DNA of 64,000 nucleotides from an uncultured bacterium (GCA_949299195.1 CASFZN010000009.1:1-64000), one strand, 5' to 3'. Shown: positions 53,835-63,895, counted from the stretch's first letter. The notes: generated from the sequence alone by a model not told the origin. Program-made: numbers and translations.

Positions 53835-55551
53835 AAGCTTTTAAGACCCCGCACATCTCTCCTTCATTTAATGGTCGAATATAATATTCTTTTACTGATT
53901 CTGGAATAATAAATGTTTCGGCATAATGAACGATTAATGGCTCAAATTCATTATTAACTGGTTCAATAATTGCTGCTTTTCCTTCAACTAAATTGCAGGA
54001 ATTACATGAAGAAGATGTTTTGAGTTTAATTCTTTTATTAAAGAAATATCTTCTGGTTTCAATTGGCTCTCTTTCATGTAACCCAGTTTTAGTAGAACCA
54101 TCTTCCATTTCAACAAACTTATTAATTAAGTTTTCTTTTACCCAATTAGTATCACGGTCATATTGAATAACTTTTTCACCATGTTCAATATGAACTGGAC
54201 GAGGTAATCCATCAAGTCCAACTCTTCCCCAGTCCCATAATTTAAAGGTAAAAATATATGGAGTAGAAGAGATTTCTAAAACCATGGAATTACGACCACT
54301 ACAGTGGATTGTTCCCGCAGGAATTAAGATGTGATCGTGTTTTTTAACTTTGAACTTATTAATATATTTTGAATCATCAAAGATTGAATTTCCTTTATTT
54401 GCATCCTTTAAAGCTTTGATAAATTCTTCTTTATCTATATTTTCTTTGACTCCTAAATAAACTACGGCATCACTTCCAGCATCTAAAATGTAATAAGATT
54501 CATCTTGAGTGTAATGCATTCCAAAAGTATCTTGGATATATTCAGTTAAAGGATGAACTTGTAAGGATAAATTTCCTCCATCCATAGTATCTAAAAAGTC
54601 AAATCTAATTGGATATTCAGTGCCATATCTTCCATGAACCTTATTACCTAAAAGGTTGATTGGTTCAAAAAAGACAACATTTATTGAAGGAGTTTCAACT
54701 ATTACTCCATTAAAATCTAAATAAATTGAGTTTTCTTCAGGAACTCCATCAAAACTCCAAGCATAATTTTGTTTTGATTTATCTAAATTACAGACCTCTT
54801 TCATCCATTGTCCGCCCCAAACTCCTGGATCAAAATAAGGAACTAATCTAAATGGAGATCTTGATACTTTGTTTAATCCTTTAAATAGGGCAATAGTTTC
54901 AATCATTTTTGGATTATTCTTTTTAACTGTATCAATATAGTATTTAGATTTTTTTAAGATTTCTTTTTTGACTCTATCAGCAACTCTCCATTCAATAAAA
55001 TAGCCTCTTTTAAACTTTTTAAGGTTATCTTCTTTTGGATTAAATGTCTTCCAGTTACTCATTCCATTTCGATATCGAAGTTGGATTTCCCATCTTGCCA
55101 TATCAAAATAGACAAGTTCATCATAGCTTTTAATTAAACTTGCACCAAATCCATATACTAAAAAAGTTTCATTCTTTCTATCTTCAAAAATTAACTTATT
55201 TAACTTTTCTAAATATGATTCGTCATAAAATTCGTTAATTTTAAAATGAGACATGATTCCAAAAACCCTATCATTAGTAAGATTTTTTTCAATCATTTTA
55301 TTAATTTCATCTTCAGTTTTAGAATAATCATCGATTTTAATAATATGGTTAAAGTTTAATTTTTCTATAAGATTATGAAGAACTTCTTCATAATCTACTC
55401 CTGGATACATTTCAAAAACTACTACTCTTTTATTAATAAAACCCTTTTTTAAAATAGGAAGAATTTCTTCATAATCTTGATAGGCTTTAAATCCTTCTAC
55501 CTTAGTTTTAGGATATTTATCATATTCTGATACAAAATTTAAATAGCTCAT
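53824..55551 (-). CDS. Long ManA-like protein with N-terminal kinase-like domain
   Basis: A 575-aa protein, almost twice the size of normal ManA. Residues about 245-575 are a class I mannose-6-phosphate isomerase-like cupin: YFDPGVWGGQWMKEV, LSLQVHPLTEYIQ, IPAGTIHCSGRNSMVLEIS with zinc-ligand-like His, Gln and Glu. Residues 1-235 look like a P-loop nucleotide kinase fold (RVVVFEMYPGVDYEEV, DRVFGIM, MARWEIQLRYR), but the GxxxxGK loop is lost. Similar long forms occur in gut bacteria. It may be an isomerase for a different sugar phosphate, as ordinary manA is also present. Confidence 0.75.
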   Translation of the reverse strand: MSYLNFVSEYDKYPKTKVEGFKAYQDYEEILPILKKGFINKRVVVFEMYPGVDYEEVLHNLIEKLNFNHIIKIDDYSKTEDEINKMIEKNLTNDRVFGIMSHFKINEFYDESYLEKLNKLIFEDRKNETFLVYGFGASLIKSYDELVYFDMARWEIQLRYRNGMSNWKTFNPKEDNLKKFKRGYFIEWRVADRVKKEILKKSKYYIDTVKKNNPKMIETIALFKGLNKVSRSPFRLVPYFDPGVWGGQWMKEVCNLDKSKQNYAWSFDGVPEENSIYLDFNGVIVETPSINVVFFEPINLLGNKVHGRYGTEYPIRFDFLDTMDGGNLSLQVHPLTEYIQDTFGMHYTQDESYYILDAGSDAVVYLGVKENIDKEEFIKALKDANKGNSIFDDSKYINKFKVKKHDHILIPAGTIHCSGRNSMVLEISSTPYIFTFKLWDWGRVGLDGLPRPVHIEHGEKVIQYDRDTNWVKENLINKFVEMEDGSTKTGLHEREPIETRRYFFNKRIKLKTSSSCNSCNLVEGKAAIIEPVNNEFEPLIVHYAETFIIPESVKEYYIRPLNEGEMCGVLKAYVR

Positions 55552-56150
55552 ATTGCCCCTTCATACTTATACTTTTTCCAAAGTTTTTTTAATAAAAAAC
55601 TTTCAAAAAAATAGATTAATCCGAATATTATGGCTAAAAATCCTAATGAAACATAAATAACTAAAAATATCGATCCGATAAATAAAATAATAAATAATAT
55701 TGAAATATAGATATATCGGTGTGCAAAATAAAATGCTAAATATAATAAATGCATTAAATCCCCTTTAAATTTAGCAATTACCGGAAAAATAAAAGAGGCT
55801 ATTAATCCTATTTCAAATAGGATTAATGTAATAACTGCAAATCCAATTAATTTAATAGTAGAATCTTCAATTGTATTTACCATTAAATAATTTAAATACC
55901 CACATCCTGCAATTAAAATAAGGATAATATCAACAATGATCGTATATTTTAAATTACCTTTAAAATGTTTAAAGTAATTTCTAACATAATATCCTGAATT
56001 ATCAGTTTTTAAATCAAGAAAAGTAGCATAAAGAGCACTTAGACTGGTTCCAAAACAAATAAGTAAGGTACCTCCTGATGTTAATAAGAAGAGGAAATTC
56101 AAAATGATCATATTTCCTACTATGTTTATAACTTTTAATAATGTCTTCAT
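55548..56150 (-). CDS. YesL-like DUF624 membrane protein
   Basis: A 200-aa membrane protein with about five hydrophobic segments. It starts with a LLKVINIVGNMIILNFLFLL helix and has the ICFGTSLSALYATFLDLK block near residue 36, characteristic of DUF624/YesL. YesL-type proteins are nearly always encoded in ABC sugar-transport operons and have no proven role. It overlaps the ManA-like gene by 4 nt. Confidence 0.85.
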   Translation of the reverse strand: MKTLLKVINIVGNMIILNFLFLLTSGGTLLICFGTSLSALYATFLDLKTDNSGYYVRNYFKHFKGNLKYTIIVDIILILIAGCGYLNYLMVNTIEDSTIKLIGFAVITLILFEIGLIASFIFPVIAKFKGDLMHLLYLAFYFAHRYIYISILFIILFIGSIFLVIYVSLGFLAIIFGLIYFFESFLLKKLWKKYKYEGAI

Positions 56151-56232
56151 GCTACTTTTTCTTAATTAATTTTAAATAAAAACAATAATTCTTAATCTAA
56201 TTTAATTCAAATATATATTTTAAATATATTAA

Positions 56233-57222
56233 TTACTTTTTAGCTGCTTTTTTCTTTTTAACAACAATATATGTTGTAACACCTGCTATAACAACTACTG
56301 CCACAACAATAACTCCAATAATTAAAGCCCAGTTTGTTGGTTCAACTAATTTTCCTCTAGCTTCAATAAAGATAGGATTTGCACTTGAATCAACACCATT
56401 AAGATTATCAATTAAAACTGTAACTTCTTCTCCATCTCCAATCTTATAGGTTTGTAAAGCACAGCAGAATGCATTATCAGTTGTAACTTCATAATCTGGT
56501 CCAAATGGAGCATTATTAAAGTAATCGCTATTCATTACTTGATCGCAAATATCATAAACTGACCAATAATTTACTAAATAAGCTTCACTCCATACGTATT
56601 CATCACCATCTTTTTTAAATGTTGCCCATGGAGTTCCAGCTTCTTCTAGTTCTGCTAGATGTGAGTATCCATAAGATTCACCCATTAAGACTTTAGTTTT
56701 TTCAATATATTCATCAACACTTTCCCAAGAATATGTAACATGATATACATAAGCTTTCCATTCAGTTACTTCAGGTCCTGGAATATTACTCATATAATCA
56801 TCACTCCAGCCACTAGATTGAACTTCAGTTATACTAAATTCAAATCCTTCAGGAATATAAGATTCAACTACTCCATTAAATTCATCCCAAATTTCTTGAG
56901 GAGTTGAAAGATTATTTGGATTAGTGAAATAACCATCTGCGATATATTTAACCTTTGCTCCATCAACTTTAGGAGTAAATGAAACTTCAGAGAAATCAGC
57001 ATCTTCAATCAAGTAATATGCTTCATTTCCTTCTTTAATTCCGGTTGAAGGTTCAATTTGGCAAGAGCCATCAACTAACATAAATGCAGAAATTGTTTTG
57101 CTTCCGGCTCCGTTTGTATTAGTAATGGTTGTAGAAGCATTAATTGGTACCGCTTGACAGCTTGCAATCCCTAATGAAAGGGTAGCGAAGGCACCGAGTG
57201 TGAATAACTTTCTTTTTTTCAT
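56233..57222 (-). CDS. Lipoprotein with C-terminal membrane helix, unknown function
   Basis: A 329-aa protein not recognised as a family. A signal peptide with lipobox LGIASC (Cys near residue 22) would lipidate it. The extracellular part is acidic and rich in Trp and Tyr (PGPEVTEWKAYVYHVTYSWESVDEY). The C-terminus has a second membrane segment (NWALIIGVIVVAVVVIAGV) and a Lys-rich tail, so it would be held at both ends. It follows the ABC permease gene, so it may help capture the glycan at the surface. Confidence 0.7.
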   Translation of the reverse strand: MKKRKLFTLGAFATLSLGIASCQAVPINASTTITNTNGAGSKTISAFMLVDGSCQIEPSTGIKEGNEAYYLIEDADFSEVSFTPKVDGAKVKYIADGYFTNPNNLSTPQEIWDEFNGVVESYIPEGFEFSITEVQSSGWSDDYMSNIPGPEVTEWKAYVYHVTYSWESVDEYIEKTKVLMGESYGYSHLAELEEAGTPWATFKKDGDEYVWSEAYLVNYWSVYDICDQVMNSDYFNNAPFGPDYEVTTDNAFCCALQTYKIGDGEEVTVLIDNLNGVDSSANPIFIEARGKLVEPTNWALIIGVIVVAVVVIAGVTTYIVVKKKKAAKK

Positions 57223-57248
57223 AAATTTTAATTACCTCCTAGAAATAT

Positions 57249-58268
57249 TTATTCTTCACCTAAATAGTAGACCCATTTTTTACTGGTTTTGACAACGATT
57301 CCAACAATAATGATGACTATGATAAACATAATCCGTGATATTGCTGAAGCATATCCCAGTTGACGATCAGAGAACGTCTTATCATATAGATAATATGCTA
57401 GATAATACGCTGAATAATTGGTTCCTCTTCCTACCATGATGTAAGCCATCATGAAGTATTGGAAATTACCAATAATTGAAGTTACAAGTAAGAAGAAGAT
57501 CGTTGGAGTAATTAAAGGTAAAGTAATGGTATAGAATTGTCTTGTTTTATTTACTCCTGCTATATCAGCAGCTTCATATAAATGCTTTGGAATATTTTTC
57601 ATAGCTCCAAGAAAGAATAAAGCACTAACTCCACTTCCCCAAGCTCCCATTAAAATAAGAGAAATTTTTACTAAGTTTTCATCACCTAACCAATCGATTT
57701 CAGGAATTCCAAATAATCCTAAAAATTCGTTAATTAAGCCATAATTTTTATTAAACATCCATGTCCATAATAAGGCCATTGCAACTGAAGAGACGACATT
57801 AGGTAAATAAAATATAGTTCTCCATATGCCCATACCTTTAATAGGTTTATTTAAGATACAAGCAACTAAAATTCCCATAACTATCGAGAATATTGTGCCA
57901 AAAACTACTTGAAACATCGTATTTCCTAATGATTTCCAAAACATCGTATCTTGAGTTAATAAATAGATATAATTAGATAATCCAGCCCATGTAGGAGCAT
58001 CAACTAAGTTATAATCTGTAAATGAGAAGAAAAATGATAAAAGTAATGGAAATAAAGTAAAGGCAAATAATCCAACTAGCCATAAAGAAGCAAATGCATA
58101 GGCAATTAATCCTTCTCTTTGTCTTCTAGTTATTCTTCTTTTCTTTTTTGGTTTTTTAACCTTTTCAATAGTCATTGAACCATCACTATTTAAAGATTCA
58201 TTTTCAATAGGAGTTTTTTCTTCAATTAATTCAGCATCATCAAATTCTGTTAAATCAAATTGTTTCAT
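57249..58268 (-). CDS. Sugar ABC transporter permease (MalF type)
   Basis: A 339-aa permease of the MalF/UgpA type. A charged cytosolic N-terminus (1-60) is followed by six membrane segments. The EAA loop that contacts the ATPase is LYEAADIAGVNKTRQFYTIT near residue 230. It pairs with the permease at 59710, the binding lipoprotein at 58286 and the ATPase at 62789. Confidence 0.93.
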   Translation of the reverse strand: MKQFDLTEFDDAELIEEKTPIENESLNSDGSMTIEKVKKPKKKRRITRRQREGLIAYAFASLWLVGLFAFTLFPLLLSFFFSFTDYNLVDAPTWAGLSNYIYLLTQDTMFWKSLGNTMFQVVFGTIFSIVMGILVACILNKPIKGMGIWRTIFYLPNVVSSVAMALLWTWMFNKNYGLINEFLGLFGIPEIDWLGDENLVKISLILMGAWGSGVSALFFLGAMKNIPKHLYEAADIAGVNKTRQFYTITLPLITPTIFFLLVTSIIGNFQYFMMAYIMVGRGTNYSAYYLAYYLYDKTFSDRQLGYASAISRIMFIIVIIIVGIVVKTSKKWVYYLGEE

Positions 58269-58285
58269 TTTTTAATGCCCTCCAT

Positions 58286-59704
58286 TTAATTTCTACTAGA
58301 GAAATAATATTGTTCGATTTTATCGTTTAATAAGGCTTCGATTGATTCCATAGCCTCTTGAACAGTCATCTTATCGCTATAAATATTATTTACATATGTT
58401 TGAATATCGCTGGTCCAGTTAGGAACTGCTTCAATATATTCAGCTTCTTTGGTAGATTCGATTGCTTTACTTAATTCAGTGAAGATAGGATCTTGATAAA
58501 CATATTCATCATAATATTGAGTATTAGCAATCATAAAACCTGATTCATAGATGGTTCCTTGACATTCTTCACTATATAAATATTTTAAGAATTCCCAAGC
58601 ACCTCTATTTCTTTGTTCCTTAATTTCATCACTTAATCCAGCTCTTAAATCATTATTATAAAGTTCGATGGAATAAGAACTTGACCAGTTAACGGTAGGA
58701 GTATCTTCATCAACTGTAGGAAGTAAGAATACCCCATAATCAAAGTCAACATTTGCTTCTCTTAAAGTTAAATATAACCCTTCATTATTAACAACCATTC
58801 CGAGTTTGCCACTAACAAAGGCATCAATTCCTCTTTGAGATATATCAGCTGACCAATCTTCTAATAAATCTTCGCTTTCTTCATCTTTTCTAACATATGA
58901 ATTAACTAAATATTCGATATTTTCAATAAATTCTGGATCTGTGAAATTAGGAACTGGTCTTCCGTTACTATCATAACTCCAGAATTCATGTCCACTTAGC
59001 CAACCCCGTTGATGGATATATTGACCTTCGGCCATAAATGGATCCCATCCAACAATTTCATAACCACTACTAGGATCACCATCTACTTTATATGTAGTTA
59101 GTTTTTTAGAGATTTCTTCCATCTCACTCCAAGTTGTAGGAAGCTCTTCAATTCCTGCAGCTTCAAATAAATCCTTATTATAATAAACGGCTCTAACTGT
59201 AGCTGAGAAAGGCCATGCTCTCATATGATTATTTTCATCATATCTAGCAATATCATTAATTTGAGATTCAAAGAACATTTCGTTAGCATCTAAAGTTTCT
59301 CTTCCATTAGCGACATCATCTTCATACATCTCAGTTAAATCTAAAAGATGAGATAATCTTAAAGGAGTTGAACTAACTGCATGAAGGAAGATATCAGGAG
59401 CATTACCGCCACTTATAGAAAGATTAACCTTTTCCCAATAATCCCAGAAGTTAATGCCGTTTCCTCTAACATAAACATTTAATTCTTCGGCGATTTCGGA
59501 CTCATTAAATTTTTCAATCATATCATTAATCATTTCATAATCGGCATTACCTCTTTGCCACATATGAGTAAAGACTAATTGTTGGCGGTCAGTATAGGTG
59601 GTGCCACCTTGATCTTTTAAAAACCATAGTGGTGGGGAACAAGAGGCAATTGTTAATGAAATAAAACTCAAAATATAAAATAAATAACTCTTTTTACTTT
59701 TCAT
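58286..59704 (-). CDS. Sugar ABC transporter substrate-binding lipoprotein
   Basis: A 472-aa extracellular binding protein. The lipobox LTIASC is near residue 22. The mature part has VFTHMWQRGNADYEMINDMIEKFN, SGGNAPDIFLHAVSS and AGIEELPTTWSEMEEISKKL, the pattern of family 1 extracellular solute-binding proteins for oligosaccharides. Its position between the two permease genes supports this role. The ligand is unknown. Confidence 0.93.
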   Translation of the reverse strand: MKSKKSYLFYILSFISLTIASCSPPLWFLKDQGGTTYTDRQQLVFTHMWQRGNADYEMINDMIEKFNESEIAEELNVYVRGNGINFWDYWEKVNLSISGGNAPDIFLHAVSSTPLRLSHLLDLTEMYEDDVANGRETLDANEMFFESQINDIARYDENNHMRAWPFSATVRAVYYNKDLFEAAGIEELPTTWSEMEEISKKLTTYKVDGDPSSGYEIVGWDPFMAEGQYIHQRGWLSGHEFWSYDSNGRPVPNFTDPEFIENIEYLVNSYVRKDEESEDLLEDWSADISQRGIDAFVSGKLGMVVNNEGLYLTLREANVDFDYGVFLLPTVDEDTPTVNWSSSYSIELYNNDLRAGLSDEIKEQRNRGAWEFLKYLYSEECQGTIYESGFMIANTQYYDEYVYQDPIFTELSKAIESTKEAEYIEAVPNWTSDIQTYVNNIYSDKMTVQEAMESIEALLNDKIEQYYFSSRN

Positions 59705-59709
59705 AACTT

Positions 59710-60561
59710 TTACCCCTTAACTCCAGTATAGGCAGTTGAACCAATAATTTGTTTTTGAGCTAAGAAAAATAAAATTAAGGATGGAGTAACAACTAAAAGT
59801 GATGCCGCCATAATTAAGTTATTTTGATTAGCGTATTGAGTAGAGAATGTTCTAATAGCATATGCAAGTGGGAATAAATTTGAATCACTAATATAAAGGA
59901 GTGGTGAATAGAAATCATTCCAACAAGTCATAAAAGTCATAATGGCAACACAAACTACCATATTTTTAACAAGTGGAAGCATGATGGTTCCAAAAATTTG
60001 GAATTCATTAGCGCCATCAAGTTTGGCGCTTTCTCTTAAGGAATTAGGAATTCCCATAAAGAATTGTCTTAATAAGAAGATATTAGCAGCGGCTCCAACT
60101 GCAAAATATGCAGGAATAATTAAAGGATTATAAGTATCCATCCAACCCAAATAGTTATACATAATAAATAATGGGACTTGCATAACTTGAGAAGGAATGA
60201 CCATGGTTCCAAGCATTACAAAGAACCATTTATCTCTTCCTGGCCGGGATAATTTTGCAAAAGCATAAGCTGTTAAAGTTGAAGAAATTACCATTCCAAT
60301 TGTATTAAAGAATGCATAATATAATGAGTTAAAGGTGTATTGACCAAACTCAATTGCATTAATTGCAGTTAGAAAGTTTTCCCATAACCATTCGGTTGGG
60401 AAAAAGACCCCATTAGCAAGATCTTCACTACTTTTTAATGCCGTTAAAAGCATCCATAATAAAGGAACAATAAAGAATAAAGAACAAATAACAACAAGAA
60501 TATAAGCAACTACTTTTTCTCTTATAAGCTTTTGTTTTCTATTTAGTCTTAAAGCGTTCAT
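59710..60561 (-). CDS. Sugar ABC transporter permease (MalG type)
   Basis: A 283-aa permease of the MalG/UgpE type with six segments. The EAA loop is RESAKLDGANEFQIFGTIMLP near residue 178, and the conserved PLLWMLLTALKSSEDL is near residue 33. It lies 6 nt upstream of the binding protein gene. Confidence 0.94.
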   Translation of the reverse strand: MNALRLNRKQKLIREKVVAYILVVICSLFFIVPLLWMLLTALKSSEDLANGVFFPTEWLWENFLTAINAIEFGQYTFNSLYYAFFNTIGMVISSTLTAYAFAKLSRPGRDKWFFVMLGTMVIPSQVMQVPLFIMYNYLGWMDTYNPLIIPAYFAVGAAANIFLLRQFFMGIPNSLRESAKLDGANEFQIFGTIMLPLVKNMVVCVAIMTFMTCWNDFYSPLLYISDSNLFPLAYAIRTFSTQYANQNNLIMAASLLVVTPSLILFFLAQKQIIGSTAYTGVKG

Positions 60562-60566
60562 ACTTA

Positions 60567-62756
60567 CTATTTTTCCTCCTTTTTATTATTAAAATTATTT
60601 AAATTATTATTACTATTATTATTAGAGTATCCTTCTAACTTTGATGTATGGATAAGATTAATAAATCTAGGTCCATATGTTTCTCCATAAAAGATATTTT
60701 CATCAAAGTTAGAAGTATTGATGTTATAACTTACTAATAAATTATTAGGTTTAGATAAATGAGGATGGGCTTTAGCATTATAAATATACATATGAGGACA
60801 GAGATTTTCTTTACATAAATATGCGATTCTTTCCTCTTTAAATGGTCCATATGGAGTATCGCTTATGGAATAAGCGATATATCTAGATTGAACATCTTTA
60901 GTAAATACTAAGATGTATTTATCGTTATCTTTTGAGATAGAGAATTCGCAAGATATATGTTCAATTAATGGTTTTAACTCATCAATGTTAGAAGTAAATA
61001 TTTCTCCATTAAAGTATTCCCATTTATTAATATCTTCAAAATCATCTTCTTTAACTCTAGAAACTACTAACTTTTTAGGTTCTAGTAGTTTTGACATATA
61101 TCCATATATATAGATATAGCCACTTTCACTATCTTTATAGATTGCTCCTCCTAAGATGATTTCACTATGATCAAGTAAGTTTCGTCTTAATAAATTAGTA
61201 CCTTTTTGAGTTAATTTATTAAAAATTACTTCATCATTAACAAGAGGACATTTAATCATTGCGATTCCTTCAACCTTAAATTGGAATCCTTCTTTTTGGG
61301 TTAAATCACTTGATACAACAAGTGGTAAAGAATAGAAATAATCATTAATAATTACCCCATCTTGAAGCCAAAACCATGATGATTTACTCTTTTTATATAA
61401 TTCAGAATTAGTTTTAACTTTTAAATCAATTAGATAATTATCTTCATCTATATAAAAATATACTTTCTTTAAGCCATATAGAGGTTCATTATTATTGGCT
61501 CCACCATAATTACCCTTAGATATAACATTAGGAATTTCAAAACGTATATTTTTATATACTTCTTTTTTAATATCAATTCTATTAATAACTCCTTTTTTAA
61601 GAGTTACTTTTTTAAAGAATTTATTATCAATATAGATATTTAATTCTTTAACACTTCTTTTTTCATATATCCTCTTATTTTGGTAGTTATAATTAAGAAT
61701 ATTTATAAAAGAGATATAGGTTTTAGAATTAAATATAAAATCTAAGATTATATTTTCTTTAGGATTAAATCCTGAGAGATATCCAATATCATTAGATAGT
61801 TCTTCTACACTATATTCATTATATTTAATTAAGTTGGATGCCATACTTCCTTCATAAGAAAGATAGTTATCAGGTTCAATATAAGAAATAATATGACCTT
61901 TATCATCTTCATTAATATGGAAAGAAATATTATTTGGATTAGTAGTTAATTCTTTTTCTAACTCTTCTTTAATAGTTTCTTTATTATTATTGACATTATT
62001 ATCACTATTACCTTCATCTAATCCATATTTAGCTATTAACTCTTCCTTATTTTTAAACTCTAATATTGAATAAGAGTTATTAGGCATTAAGATTGGATCT
62101 AATCGATTCTTATTAGATTTATTGAATGTAGTTAAGAATGTATCTCCAAAAACCATTAAGGTTTTTGAAGATATATACTCTTTATTATTTAAATAAGAAT
62201 CTTTATAAGTATTACTACTATCAAGATTAAAAGAATATAATCCATCTCCTCCAGTCCAGTATATTTCTTTTTTAAATAGATTATTATATTCTTTATTTTC
62301 TTTACCTATATAACCATCATTACCCTTATAAATATCTATTTCTAAAAGGATTAATGGTTCTAAGTAATCACTATTATTTATTAAATATTCTTTATTTAAT
62401 TCTAGTTTTAAATATTTAACTACTAAGTTATCTAAATAAAAGTAAATATCTATTATTTCATCATTTTCATTCCTATTTATAGTTAAACAAGAATTAGTAT
62501 TGAAGTAATTAACATTATCTAAGGAATAAGAAATCTTAAATTTGGATAAATCTAAATTTTTAGTTTTATCAAAATTTACCATCCTTATATAGTTAATTAC
62601 TTCAATACTATTTAATTCAATTATTACTTCATTAAATTCTTTTGAAAACTTCAGCGATTTTGAAGAATAAATGATTAAATCTTGATTAAAAGGATCTAGA
62701 TTAAGGTTATTGTTAATATAATTATTATTTTTAGTTAATGAATTATTATCATTCAT
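60567..62756 (-). CDS. Large cytosolic beta-propeller glycosidase-like protein with discoidin-like modules
   Basis: A 729-aa protein. The N-terminus is Asn-rich (MNDNNSLTKNNNYINNN) with no signal peptide. It has an F5/8-like region at about 30-155, then WTGGDGLYSFNLD and MVFGDTFL. An inserted second F5/8-like module (about 300-460) is followed by WFWLQDGVIINDYFYSLPL, LVVSRVKEDDF, ISCEFSI, YNAKAHPHLS and YGPRFINL. The arrangement matches the 50243 paralogue. Its place between the ATPase and the permease genes argues that it acts on the transported sugar inside the cell. The C-terminal tail is again Asn-rich. Confidence 0.75.
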   Translation of the reverse strand: MNDNNSLTKNNNYINNNLNLDPFNQDLIIYSSKSLKFSKEFNEVIIELNSIEVINYIRMVNFDKTKNLDLSKFKISYSLDNVNYFNTNSCLTINRNENDEIIDIYFYLDNLVVKYLKLELNKEYLINNSDYLEPLILLEIDIYKGNDGYIGKENKEYNNLFKKEIYWTGGDGLYSFNLDSSNTYKDSYLNNKEYISSKTLMVFGDTFLTTFNKSNKNRLDPILMPNNSYSILEFKNKEELIAKYGLDEGNSDNNVNNNKETIKEELEKELTTNPNNISFHINEDDKGHIISYIEPDNYLSYEGSMASNLIKYNEYSVEELSNDIGYLSGFNPKENIILDFIFNSKTYISFINILNYNYQNKRIYEKRSVKELNIYIDNKFFKKVTLKKGVINRIDIKKEVYKNIRFEIPNVISKGNYGGANNNEPLYGLKKVYFYIDEDNYLIDLKVKTNSELYKKSKSSWFWLQDGVIINDYFYSLPLVVSSDLTQKEGFQFKVEGIAMIKCPLVNDEVIFNKLTQKGTNLLRRNLLDHSEIILGGAIYKDSESGYIYIYGYMSKLLEPKKLVVSRVKEDDFEDINKWEYFNGEIFTSNIDELKPLIEHISCEFSISKDNDKYILVFTKDVQSRYIAYSISDTPYGPFKEERIAYLCKENLCPHMYIYNAKAHPHLSKPNNLLVSYNINTSNFDENIFYGETYGPRFINLIHTSKLEGYSNNNSNNNLNNFNNKKEEK

Positions 62757-62788
62757 ATGATTCTTACTTCCTTAAGAAAAAATAACTA

Positions 62789-63895
62789 CTATCTTTCTCT
62801 TTTAATTCTAGAAGTTGTTTCTTTATCAAAAAGAGAATAGCGAGACATATCAAAATAGAAATCTCCTTCATCATCTAATTTATAAAATGATTTATGTGGG
62901 ATCTTACAAATAACTTTATTAACTCCATCATTTAAATAGTGGATGGTTTCAAATCCTAAAAGTTCAATATTTTCAATATGTCCTTTAAATTCTTCTATTA
63001 AACCACTTTTAATATCTTCTTTATTGATATAACAATCTTCTGGTCGAATTCCAAAAACTACTTCTTTTCCTTCATATTCTTCATAATATTTTAAATCTTC
63101 ACTAGGAAGTTTAATTTTTTTATCGTTAGCAAAAATTATGTATCCATTTTCAAGTTTAGCATCAATAAAATTCATAGCTGGAGCTCCAATAAATCCAGCA
63201 ACAAACATATTTTCTGGATAATCATAAATAATGTCTGGAATATCGATTTGTTGAATATAACCATTATTCATAACTACGATTTTAGTGGCCATAGTCATTG
63301 CTTCGGTTTGGTCATGGGTAACATAGATTGTAGTAGCATTAACTTCGCGGTGAATCTTAGTAATTTCACTTCTCATTTGAATACGAAGTTTTGCATCTAA
63401 ATTTGATAAAGGTTCATCCATTAAAAAGACTTGAGGACGTCTAACGATTGCTCTACCTAAAGCAACACGTTGTTTTTGTCCACCACTAAGTTGACCTGGT
63501 CTTCTTTTTAAATAATCTTCATCAAAACCTAAGATTTTAGAGGTTTCAAGTACTCTTTCATTAATCTCTTCTTTAGGAACCTTACGAAACTTTAATCCAT
63601 AGGTCATATTATCTTTAACAGTCATATGAGGATAAAGCGCATAGTTTTGGAAAACCATAGCAATATTTCGATCCTTAGGTTCTAAATCATTAATTACATT
63701 ATCGTCAATCGAAATTGTTCCAGTTGTAATTTCTTCTAGTCCTGCAAACATTCTTAAAGTTGTGGTTTTACCACATCCACTAGGTCCAACAAAAACGATA
63801 AAATCTCCTTTTTCTACTTCGAGGTTAAAATCTTTAACAGCCTCGAATCCATTTGGGTATGTTTTTCCAACATGTTCAAATTTTAAAAAAGCCAT
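62789..63895 (-). CDS. msmX: Sugar ABC transporter ATPase, MsmX/UgpC type
   Basis: A 368-aa ATPase energising the two permeases. Walker A is GPSGCGKTTT, the signature is LSGGQKQRVALGRA, Walker B is VFLMDEPLSN, and the H-loop is YVTHDQTEA. A C-terminal regulatory OB-type domain follows (FGIRPEDCYIN). This ATPase type often serves several sugar importers; here it heads the glycan operon, with an AGGGG ribosome site. The name msmX follows family usage. Confidence 0.94.
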   Translation of the reverse strand: MAFLKFEHVGKTYPNGFEAVKDFNLEVEKGDFIVFVGPSGCGKTTTLRMFAGLEEITTGTISIDDNVINDLEPKDRNIAMVFQNYALYPHMTVKDNMTYGLKFRKVPKEEINERVLETSKILGFDEDYLKRRPGQLSGGQKQRVALGRAIVRRPQVFLMDEPLSNLDAKLRIQMRSEITKIHREVNATTIYVTHDQTEAMTMATKIVVMNNGYIQQIDIPDIIYDYPENMFVAGFIGAPAMNFIDAKLENGYIIFANDKKIKLPSEDLKYYEEYEGKEVVFGIRPEDCYINKEDIKSGLIEEFKGHIENIELLGFETIHYLNDGVNKVICKIPHKSFYKLDDEGDFYFDMSRYSLFDKETTSRIKRER

